Below, in pieces: positions 8,354 to 16,827 of a stretch of 64,000 nt of DNA. The notes beneath the pieces were generated by a model, which saw nothing but the letters and a program-made list of their open reading frames with translations, made no database searches and was not told the origin of the DNA. Origin of the DNA: Paludifilum halophilum (lineage in GTDB: Bacteria; Bacillota; Bacilli; Thermoactinomycetales; DSM-45169); the NCBI RefSeq assembly GCF_002245355.1, contig NZ_NOWF01000009.1, forward strand, positions 62,001 through 126,000, given 5' to 3'. Within the stretch, counting starts at the first letter, position 1. Each line of letters starts with the position of its first letter. Position numbers and translations under genes: made by a program.

Positions 8354-9919
8354 ATGGCAGACATACTACTGGAAATGAAAAAAATCACGAAAGAGTTCCC
8401 AGGAGTGAAAGCGCTTAAAGATGTCAACCTCCAGGTAAAAGAAGGAGAAATCCATGCCTTATGCGGAGAAAACGGTGCAGGTAAATCGACATTGATGAAA
8501 GTGCTCAGCGGTGTCTATCCCTATGGTTCGTATACGGGAGACATACTCTTTCAGGGACAAGAGTGCCAATTTAAAGATATTAAACAAAGCGAAAGTTTAG
8601 GCATTGTGATTATCCATCAAGAACTTGCGTTGATTCCTGAACTGACAATCGGGGAGAATATTTTCCTCGGAAACGAACAATCGAAAAAAGGAGTGATCGA
8701 CTGGAGTCAGACCGTGATCCAAACGAAAGACTTACTGAAAAAAGTCGGCTTAGAAGAATCCCCGGATATTTTGATCAAGCACATCGGTGTCGGTAAACAA
8801 CAACTGGTGGAAATAGCAAAAGCATTGGCCAAAGAAGTCAAACTATTAATCCTAGACGAGCCGACTGCGGCCTTAAATGAAAGTGACAGTGAAAACCTAT
8901 TAAACTTATTACTCGAACTCAAAAGACAGGGCATTACATCCATTATTATTTCTCACAAGCTGAATGAAATATCGAAGGTAGCAGACTCCATTACCATTTT
9001 GCGAGACGGACAAACGATCGAAACGCTTGAACCAGGGAAAGATGAGATAACGGAAGATCGTATCATTAAAGGGATGGTCGGGCGAAATCTGTCCAATCGT
9101 TATCCGCAGAGAGATTCAAAGATCGGTGAAACCATTTTCGATATTATCAACTGGAATGTTTACCATCCTTTACAACAGGATCGAAAAATCATTGATAACG
9201 TTAGTCTGCATATCAAAAAAGGTGAAGTGGTCGGGATCGCTGGTCTCATGGGAGCAGGAAGAACAGAGTTGGCGATGAGCATTTTCGGTCAATCGTACGG
9301 GCAAAAAATTACAGGAAAAATTAAAAAAGACGGAAAAGAAGTGGAGATAAAAAATGTCAGTCAGGCAATCAAACAAGGAGTCGCTTATGTGACTGAAGAC
9401 CGAAAAACGTATGGATTGATCTTAATTGACGATATAAAAGCCAATATTACACTGCCGAATTTGCAACAAATCTCCCAACGGTCCATCATCAACGAACAAG
9501 AGGAAATCATAACCGCAGAGAACTACCGTACAAAATTGAATATCAAATCTTCGAGTATTTTGCAGAAAACAGAGAACTTAAGCGGTGGAAATCAGCAGAA
9601 AGTAGTATTGAGTAAGTGGATGTTAGCTCAACCGGATATCCTTATGTTGGATGAACCTACACGAGGTATTGATGTAGGCGCAAAATACGAAATTTATTCT
9701 ATTATCAATGAATTGGCCCAAGATGGAAAAGGAATTTTGGTCATTTCCTCCGAGTTGCCTGAAATACTGGGAATTTGTGACCGAATTTACGTGATGAGTG
9801 AAGGAAAAATAACCGGCGAATTAAACAGAGAAGAGGCGACACAAGAGACCATCATGGAATATATGACAAACATCAGGGGTGAAAAACATGCAGACCTTGA
9901 GCAAGCTTATACAAAATAA
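8354..9919 (+). CDS. mmsA: Monosaccharide ABC transporter ATP-binding protein (two nucleotide-binding domains)
   Basis: The 521-residue protein has two fused ABC ATPase domains. The first contains Walker [10 protein letters not shown] near residue 39 and Walker [12 protein letters not shown]. The second has the degenerate P-loop [10 protein letters not shown], signature LSGGNQQK and [12 protein letters not shown]. This is the MglA/XylG/MmsA layout, which energises monosaccharide import at the inner face of the membrane. The start has GAGGTGTGGGGG upstream. Its 3' end overlaps the permease start by 32 bases, which suggests translational coupling. Confidence 0.93.
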   Translation: MADILLEMKKITKEFPGVKALKDVNLQVKEGEIHALCGENGAGKSTLMKVLSGVYPYGSYTGDILFQGQECQFKDIKQSESLGIVIIHQELALIPELTIGENIFLGNEQSKKGVIDWSQTVIQTKDLLKKVGLEESPDILIKHIGVGKQQLVEIAKALAKEVKLLILDEPTAALNESDSENLLNLLLELKRQGITSIIISHKLNEISKVADSITILRDGQTIETLEPGKDEITEDRIIKGMVGRNLSNRYPQRDSKIGETIFDIINWNVYHPLQQDRKIIDNVSLHIKKGEVVGIAGLMGAGRTELAMSIFGQSYGQKITGKIKKDGKEVEIKNVSQAIKQGVAYVTEDRKTYGLILIDDIKANITLPNLQQISQRSIINEQEEIITAENYRTKLNIKSSSILQKTENLSGGNQQKVVLSKWMLAQPDILMLDEPTRGIDVGAKYEIYSIINELAQDGKGILVISSELPEILGICDRIYVMSEGKITGELNREEATQETIMEYMTNIRGEKHADLEQAYTK

Positions 9920-11054
9920 CCTAAAACAGTACGGAATGATCATCGCCTTACTGTTGATCGTTCTTCTCTTTCAAATCCTAACGGCCGGCATCCTGCTAAA
10001 ACCATTGAATATTACAAACCTGATTTTGCAAAACAGTTATATTCTGGTGTTGGCTATTGGTATGGTGTTGGTCATCATCACGGGGCATATCGATTTGTCG
10101 GTGGGTTCAGTCGCGGCTTTTATCGGAGCCATTTCGGCAATCTTAATGGTGGAATTAAACATGCATCCTTTTCTCAGTGTGGTGCTCTGTTTATTATTGG
10201 GTGCTTTAATCGGAGCGTGGCAAGGGTTTTGGGTTGCGTATATTAAAATACCGGCATTTATTGTCACCCTTGCGGGGATGCTGTTGTTCCGCGGATTGAC
10301 CATGATTGTGTTAGAAGGTCAATCGATTGCTCCTTTTCCAACCGATTTTAGACAAATCAGTGCAGGATTTGTTCCCGACTTTTTCGGCAGTGGATCGATC
10401 CATATCTTTTCTCTCGTCATCAGTGTCGCCTTATCGTTGATCTTCGTCTATAAAGAGGTGAAAGACCGAAAGAATCAGCTCAAATACCATTTTAACGTAC
10501 TGCCCAAAAGCCTTTTTATTGCCAAATTGGTCGGGGTCGCTGTGGTCATGAATGGGTTTACGTATATATTAGCGACTTATAAGGGGATTCCCAACATTTT
10601 GGTCATCCTGTTTGTTCTTATCGTTGGTTACAGCTTTATGATGAAGAAAATGGTCGTCGGCCGTCATATTTACGCTGTCGGAGGAAATGAAAAGGCCGCC
10701 GGACTATCCGGTATCAAAACAAAGCGGGTAACGTTTTGGGTTTTTGTCAATATGGGGATATTGTCCGCTTTATCGGGATTGATATTTGCCGCCCGTTTGA
10801 ATGCGGCCACACCCAAAGCAGGGAATTTATTTGAGCTGGATGCGATTGCCGCGGCATTTATCGGCGGTGCTTCGGCCTATGGAGGAGTCGGTACCGTTAT
10901 TGGCGCCATCGTAGGCGGACTTGTGATGGGTGTGATGAACAACGGGATGTCGATCATCGGATTAGGGGTGGACTGGCAGCAGGGGATCAAAGGATTGGTG
11001 TTACTGTCTGCCGTGGCCTTTGATGTTTTCAACAAAAATAAATCGTCTTCCTAA
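9888..11054 (+). CDS. mmsB: Monosaccharide ABC transporter permease
   Basis: This 388-residue hydrophobic protein has about ten membrane helices and the family signatures [13 protein letters not shown] near residue 63 and [12 protein letters not shown], plus [16 protein letters not shown] near the end. It belongs to the branched-chain/ribose-type permease superfamily, and its length equals the usual MmsB length. ATG at 9888 has AGGGG eight bases upstream; a GTG at 9879 is a weaker choice. With the two preceding genes it forms a complete importer. The final gene of the unit, GH51, begins 57 bases later with no terminator between, so all four are probably one transcript. Confidence 0.92.
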   Translation: MQTLSKLIQNNLKQYGMIIALLLIVLLFQILTAGILLKPLNITNLILQNSYILVLAIGMVLVIITGHIDLSVGSVAAFIGAISAILMVELNMHPFLSVVLCLLLGALIGAWQGFWVAYIKIPAFIVTLAGMLLFRGLTMIVLEGQSIAPFPTDFRQISAGFVPDFFGSGSIHIFSLVISVALSLIFVYKEVKDRKNQLKYHFNVLPKSLFIAKLVGVAVVMNGFTYILATYKGIPNILVILFVLIVGYSFMMKKMVVGRHIYAVGGNEKAAGLSGIKTKRVTFWVFVNMGILSALSGLIFAARLNAATPKAGNLFELDAIAAAFIGGASAYGGVGTVIGAIVGGLVMGVMNNGMSIIGLGVDWQQGIKGLVLLSAVAFDVFNKNKSSS

Positions 11055-11111
11055 GACGCATCAAACCGGGTTGCGAATCAAAGCGGGAAAAAATGAAATG
11101 AGGTGTGATAG

Positions 11112-13694
11112 ATGGCCGGAAGAAAACGGCTTCGTCAGTTGATGTCTTTGGTTCTTGTTCCATCGCTGTTCGTTTTAAGTCTGACTTTCGCCCAATCACC
11201 AGAGAATGCGTCCGCGAATAAAAAGGAGGCGATCGATTACTCGCTTACGGTCGACTCAAACCGAAGGGGTCCCGCGATCGACAACACCATGTACGGGGTC
11301 TTCTTCGAGGATATCAATCGCGCCGCTGACGGCGGGCTGTACGCCGAACTCATCCAGAACCGATCCTTTGAATACGACCCCGTCGACAACCCCGCGTACA
11401 AGCCCTTGACGGCCTGGACCGAGACCGCAACCGGCGGTGCGAGCGGAACCGCACGGGTCATGAACGACGACGGCCGCCTGAACGAGAAAAACCGGCGTTA
11501 CCTGCAGCTGGACCTTGACGGCTCGAAAGACAAAAAGGAGCGGTTCGGTGTCACCAACGCCGGGTACAACTCGGGCATAGCCGTGGAAGCCGGCAAAAAG
11601 TACGACTTCACGGTGTGGGCCCGTACCGACCAATCATCAGGAACACCGCTGACGGTCGAGCTCCACGACGTCTCCGACAGCCGGGACGCACTGGCAGCAC
11701 CGCTTCAGATCACAGTCCGCGGGGATCGCTGGACCAAGTACTCCGGCACCTTCACCGCCCGCACCACAAGTACAACGGGCCGCCTCTCCGTAACAGCCGG
11801 CGGCCGCGGCACCGTAAGGCTCGACATGGTTTCGCTTTTCCCCCGGGACACCTTCAAGGGTCGCACAAACGGGATGCGCAAGGACCTCGCACAGAAGATC
11901 GCCGCGCTCAACCCCGGCTTTCTGCGGTTTCCCGGCGGGTGCCTGGTCAACACCGGCAGCCATGAGGCGTACGAGGCGCCCGACTGGGAGCGACAGCGAT
12001 CGTACCAATGGAAGGACACCATCGGCCCGGTCGAGGAGCGGGCCACGAACGCCAACTTCTGGGGCTACAACCAGTCCTACGGGCTCGGCTACTACGAGTA
12101 CTTCCAGTTCGCGGAGGACATCGGCGCCATGCCGCTGCCCGTCGTGCCCGCCCTCGTCAATGGATGCGGCGAGAACCGGACGACCGACGACCCCGAGTTG
12201 CTGCAACGTCACATCCAGGACACCCTGGACCTGATCGAATTCGCTAACGGCCCTGTCACCTCGACCTGGGGGAAAAAGCGAGCCGAGATGGGCCATCCGG
12301 AGCCCTTCGGTCTGAGCCACATCGCAGTCGGAAACGAGGAGACCCTGCCGGACGAGTTCTTCAAGCGTTTCACCCAGTTCCGCGAGGCCATCGAGGCCGA
12401 GTACCCCGAAATCACGGTGATTAGCAACTCCGGTCCCGACGACAGCGGCCCAGTCTTTGACCGCGCCTGGGAGCTTAACCGCGAGGCCGATGTGGACATG
12501 GTCGATGAGCACTACTACAACAGCCCTGCGTGGTTTCTGGAGAACAACGATCGCTACGACTCCTACGACCGCCAGGGTCCCAAGGTATTCCTCGGAGAGT
12601 ACGCCTCCCAGGACAACCGTTTCTTCAACGCCTTGGCCGAGGCCGCATTCATGACCGGTCTGGAGCGCAACGCTGATATCGTCAAGATGGCATCCTACGC
12701 CCCACTGCTGGCCAACGTGGATGATGTGCAGTGGCGCCCCGACATGATCTGGTTCGACAATTCCCAGTCATGGGGATCGACCAGCTACGAGGTACAGAAG
12801 TTGTTCATGAACCATGTCGGTGACGAAGTCGTACCGAGCAAGGCGTCTTCCATACCCGTCCCGACCGAGCCGATCACCGGTGCCATCGGCCTGTCCACCT
12901 GGGCGACGAGTGCCGCGTACGATGACGTTAAGGTCATCTCCGCCGACGGTGACACCCTGTTCAGCGACGACTTCTCCAATGGCGCCAGGCAGTGGACCCA
13001 TGCCACCGAGCACGGGTCGTGGAAAATTCAGGACGGTGCATACGTGCAGTCTGACACGTCTGCCGAGAACACCATGGTTACCGCCGGCGACCCCGACTGG
13101 CAGAACTATGACCTGCGCGTGAAAGCAACCAAGCAGTCGGGGAGCGAGGGCTTCCTCATCGCCTTCGGGGTTAAAGATACCGGAAACTACTACTGGTGGA
13201 ACCTTGGCGGCTGGGGAAACACCCGTTCCGCCGTGGAGAAGGCGGTCGACGGCGGCAAACAGACCATGATTGAGAATGAGACGCAGATCGAGACCGACCG
13301 CGAATACGATATCCGGATCGAGGTCCGCGGACGCCAGGTGACGCTATTCCTGGACGGTCGGAAGTGGGGCAGTTTCACTGATGATCAAGTGGCCGAGCCC
13401 TTCCGCCAGGTGGTCACCCGCGATAAGGCCACCGGTGAGCTCATTGTCAAAGTTGTCAACGCCCAAGAAGCGCCTGCACGCACGCGGATCGACCTCGGGG
13501 AAGTAGATGTCGCTCCGACTGCTCGCCTAATCACGCTCCAGGGAGACCCCGACGCGGTCAACACCGCCGATTCGCAACCGATCAAGCCCCGCCGCTCGGT
13601 AATCAACAGCATCGACCAAACCTTCACCCATACCTTCCCGGCTCACTCCGTAACCTTTATGCGGATCAAGCCGAATACATCGAAGAAGCCGTAA
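11112..13694 (+). CDS. Secreted GH51 alpha-L-arabinofuranosidase
   Basis: The 860-residue product has a Sec signal peptide (ending near NASANKK) and then the GH51 N-terminal motif MYGVFFEDINRAADGGLYAE. A carbohydrate-binding-like beta insert covers roughly residues 115-240. The catalytic barrel carries RFPGGC, the acid/base glutamate in HIAVGNEE and the nucleophile in VFLGEYAS. A second jelly-roll-like insert (SDDFSNGARQWT onward) precedes the C-terminal beta domain. This is the layout of secreted Streptomyces enzymes that release L-arabinose from arabinan or arabinoxylan. Released arabinose could enter through the ABC system encoded just upstream. From about codon 40 onward the codon use is strikingly GC-rich and actinobacterial, unlike the transporter, which points to transfer. 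Confidence 0.92.
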   Translation: MAGRKRLRQLMSLVLVPSLFVLSLTFAQSPENASANKKEAIDYSLTVDSNRRGPAIDNTMYGVFFEDINRAADGGLYAELIQNRSFEYDPVDNPAYKPLTAWTETATGGASGTARVMNDDGRLNEKNRRYLQLDLDGSKDKKERFGVTNAGYNSGIAVEAGKKYDFTVWARTDQSSGTPLTVELHDVSDSRDALAAPLQITVRGDRWTKYSGTFTARTTSTTGRLSVTAGGRGTVRLDMVSLFPRDTFKGRTNGMRKDLAQKIAALNPGFLRFPGGCLVNTGSHEAYEAPDWERQRSYQWKDTIGPVEERATNANFWGYNQSYGLGYYEYFQFAEDIGAMPLPVVPALVNGCGENRTTDDPELLQRHIQDTLDLIEFANGPVTSTWGKKRAEMGHPEPFGLSHIAVGNEETLPDEFFKRFTQFREAIEAEYPEITVISNSGPDDSGPVFDRAWELNREADVDMVDEHYYNSPAWFLENNDRYDSYDRQGPKVFLGEYASQDNRFFNALAEAAFMTGLERNADIVKMASYAPLLANVDDVQWRPDMIWFDNSQSWGSTSYEVQKLFMNHVGDEVVPSKASSIPVPTEPITGAIGLSTWATSAAYDDVKVISADGDTLFSDDFSNGARQWTHATEHGSWKIQDGAYVQSDTSAENTMVTAGDPDWQNYDLRVKATKQSGSEGFLIAFGVKDTGNYYWWNLGGWGNTRSAVEKAVDGGKQTMIENETQIETDREYDIRIEVRGRQVTLFLDGRKWGSFTDDQVAEPFRQVVTRDKATGELIVKVVNAQEAPARTRIDLGEVDVAPTARLITLQGDPDAVNTADSQPIKPRRSVINSIDQTFTHTFPAHSVTFMRIKPNTSKKP

Positions 13695-13772
13695 AGCTGG
13701 AATCCAGGCGAACCCTTTTTCCTTAATGATCGAAAGAATGAAATCGTCATAACGACGGAAAATGCCGGCTGT

Positions 13773-13810
13773 AAGACTGCTGATAAAGGACTGATCAGCA
13801 GTCTTTTTTT
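13773..13810 (+). terminator. Terminator of the arabinose operon
   Basis: AAGACTGCTGAT pairs with ATCAGCAGTCTT and is followed by seven T residues, 78 bases after the GH51 stop codon. Confidence 0.88.
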
Positions 13811-13923
13811 GCGTTGAAAGGGTCCCGTGTCGGTTTACACCACCGAAAAACAAAGAAAAACGACCTATCGGGTACCGCCGACAAGCCGTGGAAGGATACG
13901 GAAGAGGTAGATTTCTTCCGGAT

Positions 13924-14721
13924 TCATTTCTTTAGAAAAGACACTACAGCCTCTGCCACTTGATGCGAACACTGAGCATTCAATCCATGGCCGGCATCTT
14001 CAAACAGACGCACTTCCGCATCGGGGATGCGCTCAGCCAACAGGTTGGCATTTTCAGGAGGAATCAGGATATCCTCGTTTCCGTGCATAACCAAAGTCGG
14101 CGCATCCACTTCGGGAAGTCGTTCATAGCTTCCTTCCCAATCAACAATCGCTTGCCATTGACGTCTGAAGGATGCCGGATCCATGGGGTCCCTTGCCAAT
14201 TCCTTCATATTTTTTTCGATAAACGCTGGATTCGCATCGACAAAAGGATTTGGAAACAGAAGGCGAATCTGGTTGTCTTTCTTTTCTTCCGTCAAACCGT
14301 TTCCTTCCATTAACAAAGATCGTACTTGTTCATCCGCCGGAATCTGTTCATGTCCGCCGCAGTTCGTACATCCCAGGATCAGCCGATCCACTCTGTCCGG
14401 ATAACGCAAAGCGATTTCCTGTGCAATCATTCCACCCATGGAAAATCCCATCACATAGGCTGTAGAGATCCCCAGCCGGTCCATCAACCGTACTGTATCC
14501 TCAGCAAAACCGACGATACTGTAAGCCGTTTGCGGCCGTTCCGTCCGACCCGCTCCCCGATTGTCAAAAGCGATGGCGCAATAATCCTGGGCGAGGTCGT
14601 TCCAAAACGGATCCCCCCACCAATCCAAGTTTCCTCCCAGTCCCATGATCATGATCAGTGCAGGTCCTTGGCCCTTTTGTTCATAGTACATTTGAATGTC
14701 TCCAACTCGTTCTCTCGGCAA
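13924..14721 (-). CDS. Alpha/beta-hydrolase fold protein
   Basis: The 265-residue cytoplasmic protein has a canonical alpha/beta-hydrolase layout. An oxyanion region IMGLGGNLDWW comes first, then FDNRGAGRTERP, the nucleophile elbow GFSMGGMIA with the catalytic serine near residue 94, an acid region HGNEDILIPPENA and the histidine in EDAGHGLNAQ. Relatives include 3-oxoadipate enol-lactonase-like hydrolases and esterases, but the substrate cannot be read from the sequence. The start is TTG at 14721 with AAGGAGG nine bases before it. It lies downstream of the MDR reductase in the same direction with an 80-base gap, so the two may be co-transcribed. Confidence 0.85.
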   Translation of the reverse strand: MPRERVGDIQMYYEQKGQGPALIMIMGLGGNLDWWGDPFWNDLAQDYCAIAFDNRGAGRTERPQTAYSIVGFAEDTVRLMDRLGISTAYVMGFSMGGMIAQEIALRYPDRVDRLILGCTNCGGHEQIPADEQVRSLLMEGNGLTEEKKDNQIRLLFPNPFVDANPAFIEKNMKELARDPMDPASFRRQWQAIVDWEGSYERLPEVDAPTLVMHGNEDILIPPENANLLAERIPDAEVRLFEDAGHGLNAQCSHQVAEAVVSFLKK

Positions 14722-14801
14722 GTGGTTTCACCTCCTTGAAAATACAGTCCGTTGATTGGTTCCGGCTGTCATCTGTCAAATGCGGTGCCGATGGCTCGGC
14801 T

Positions 14802-15827
14802 TCATTCACCGGGTTCGCTGATTTTCACCAGCTGCTTACCGAGGTTTTCACCTTTAAACAGCCCGAAAAATGCCTGAGGAACATTCTCAAAACCTTCAAC
14901 GATGGTTTCTTGATATTGGAGCCTTCCTTCAGATAGCCATTGTGCAAGATCGCGAATGCCCTCGCTGAAACGGTGAGCGTAATCCCCAACAATAAAGGCC
15001 TTGATCAAAGCCCGGCTCTTCAACAGCTTGGTTTGTACCCGGGGACCGAGGTCACCATCCGTGCGGTTATAGGATGAAATCGCCCCACACAAAGGAATTC
15101 GGGCATAATCATTCAACAAATTCATGACCGCATCGGAAATCGGCCCACCTACATTGTCAAAATAAACATCAACCCCATCCGGACAGGCTTGTTCAAGAGC
15201 CTTTTGGAGGTTATCGGCGGTTTTGTAGTTGATTGCGCGGTCAAAGCCCAATTCCCGCTCGAGAAAATCCATTTTCTCATCGGACCCGGCGATTCCGACG
15301 ACACGAGCCCCTTGAATCTTGGCAATCTGACCGACGACCATTCCGACGGCTCCAGCAGCCCCGGAAACGACGACCGTTTCCCCTTTTTTCGGTTGACCGA
15401 TATCTAGTAACCCGAAATAAGCAGTCAACCCTGTCATACCCAGTACACTCAAATAAGCGGACAGAGGGGCAATCAAATCATCCACTTTGCGAACCTCTGA
15501 TGCATCCACCGCGTTGTAATGTTGCCAACCCATCATTCCGACCACTTTGTCTCCAACATGGAACCGATCCGATTTGGATTCAACCACTTTCCCTATGATC
15601 CCACCGGAGATGACTTCATTCAGCTGATAAGGTTCAACATATGATTTTTGATCGCTCATGCGTCCTCTCATATAGGGATCCACCGAAAGGTAGATGGTTT
15701 GTACAAGAACTTGACCTTCCCCCGGCTCCGGTACAGGGACCTCCCGATATGCAAAAGTCTCCTCAGTCGGCATTCCCTCCGGCCGTTGGGCAAGCAAAAG
15801 CTGACGATTTCGTTTTTGATCCGTCAC
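14802..15827 (-). CDS. NADP-dependent zinc-free MDR oxidoreductase (CurA/YfmJ/PTGR-like)
   Basis: This 341-residue protein of the medium-chain dehydrogenase superfamily opens with RPEGMPTEETFAYREVPVP and has SVDPYMRGRMS and the Rossmann motif VSGAAGAVGMVVGQIAK near residue 150. VDVYFDNVGG and a C-terminal ENVPQAFFGLFKGENLGKQL segment follow. It lacks the structural zinc cysteines. B. subtilis YfmJ and E. coli CurA, which reduce alpha,beta-unsaturated carbonyls with NADPH, are the closest matches I can recall. The start is GTG at 15827 with GAGGAG nine bases upstream. It is divergent from a TetR gene, and the shared intergenic region holds two palindromes that could be operators. Confidence 0.88.
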   Translation of the reverse strand: MTDQKRNRQLLLAQRPEGMPTEETFAYREVPVPEPGEGQVLVQTIYLSVDPYMRGRMSDQKSYVEPYQLNEVISGGIIGKVVESKSDRFHVGDKVVGMMGWQHYNAVDASEVRKVDDLIAPLSAYLSVLGMTGLTAYFGLLDIGQPKKGETVVVSGAAGAVGMVVGQIAKIQGARVVGIAGSDEKMDFLERELGFDRAINYKTADNLQKALEQACPDGVDVYFDNVGGPISDAVMNLLNDYARIPLCGAISSYNRTDGDLGPRVQTKLLKSRALIKAFIVGDYAHRFSEGIRDLAQWLSEGRLQYQETIVEGFENVPQAFFGLFKGENLGKQLVKISEPGE

Positions 15828-15844
15828 TGACTACAACTCCTCTC

Positions 15845-15864
15845 GCCGATCCTCGAGGATCGGC
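15845..15864. promoter_or_regulatory. 20-bp perfect palindrome in the MDR leader
   Basis: GCCGATCCTCGAGGATCGGC is a perfect 20-bp palindrome, 18 bases upstream of the MDR start codon. It could be an operator or an mRNA hairpin just ahead of the ribosome binding site. Confidence 0.5.
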
Positions 15865-15942
15865 TCTGTAAGTGGTTTTTTCGGTTTGTAAGTGATTGTA
15901 TCATACCAAATAAACATTTTAAACTCATATTATATTTTCGGT

Positions 15943-15955
15943 TTACAATGTGTAA
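15943..15955. promoter_or_regulatory. Candidate TetR operator in the divergent intergenic region
   Basis: TTACAATGTGTAA is an inverted repeat of two 5-bp arms around a 3-bp spacer, 54 bases upstream of the TetR-family start. Related ACTTACA half-sites occur nearer the MDR gene. Position and symmetry suit a regulator controlling both divergent genes; this is inference. Confidence 0.45.
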
Positions 15956-16009
15956 TCATCAAGAAGTCTGTTATCATATGGGGAACAGCAGAAAAAGAGG
16001 TGCGGAACT

Positions 16010-16675
16010 GTGAGGAAACTGGATGAAAAGATGCGATCCCAAACCAAACAAAGATTGATTATGAAAATTTGCGGGGTTGTAAAAAACAGGGGATTCGGTT
16101 CTCTTAAAATGGATGATATCGCTCGCCAAATGGATATCAGTAAAGCCACCTTGTACAAATATTTCTCTTCCAAAGACAACATTATTGAAGCTGTCGTTGA
16201 TGATTATATCTCTTATATAGAAGGAAACGACCATGTGATCTCCGATGAGCGTGTACCGTTTCCCACCCGATTCCAAAAAGCGTTTGAACATGTGGCAATA
16301 GCCGCCGTACATGCATCCGACCTGTTTTTGAGCGAGCTGGAAGTCGTATATCCCCATCTTTATGAGAAGATTATCGAAGCACGGCAAAAACGCAATGCCA
16401 ATCTGGAACGCTTTTACCAATCGGGAATTGATGAGGGCGTCTTCAACCCCGTAAATCCGGCCGTTCTGATGCTCCAAGATGAGGTTGTTCTGCGCAGGAT
16501 TGTGAGCTCCGATTTTCTCATGCATCATAACCTGTCTTTGAAAAAAGCCTTATTCGATTATTATATTTCCAAAAAATACCAATTACTTCGGCCGGAATTC
16601 CTCGATCAAACGGACGACACATCCATCGAGGAAATCCTGGATCATATTTTTCATAAAGTGTCCCGCCAGGTATAA
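16010..16675 (+). CDS. TetR/AcrR-family transcriptional regulator
   Basis: The product has about 221 residues. Its N-terminal helix-turn-helix reads MDDIARQMDISKATLYKYFSSK, broken by no gaps, around residues 37-58, a standard TetR DNA-binding domain. The C-terminal ligand/dimer domain is all helical and unassigned. The start is GTG with AAAGAGG nine bases upstream. It is transcribed away from the MDR reductase and alpha/beta hydrolase, so it probably represses those genes and itself in response to a reactive or toxic small molecule. A terminator follows at 16767. Confidence 0.88.
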   Translation: MRKLDEKMRSQTKQRLIMKICGVVKNRGFGSLKMDDIARQMDISKATLYKYFSSKDNIIEAVVDDYISYIEGNDHVISDERVPFPTRFQKAFEHVAIAAVHASDLFLSELEVVYPHLYEKIIEARQKRNANLERFYQSGIDEGVFNPVNPAVLMLQDEVVLRRIVSSDFLMHHNLSLKKALFDYYISKKYQLLRPEFLDQTDDTSIEEILDHIFHKVSRQV

Positions 16676-16766
16676 GAGGAATACGGTTGTTTGAAACACT
16701 CTTTCCTAGCCAATGATCAGCCGGCTATCCGACGGCTCTAGGCACCTGCCCCGGGAATATCGATCA

Positions 16767-16802
16767 AAGAAGCTCAGCGAGATCCTCGCTGAGCTTCTTT
16801 TT
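16767..16802. terminator. Terminator between TetR gene and GH81 gene
   Basis: AAGAAGCTCAGCGAG pairs with CTCGCTGAGCTTCTT and is followed by a short T run on the plus strand. It sits between convergent genes and could serve both. Confidence 0.8.
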
Positions 16803-16827
16803 GCCATAAACGATCGCTTCTTCAGGT

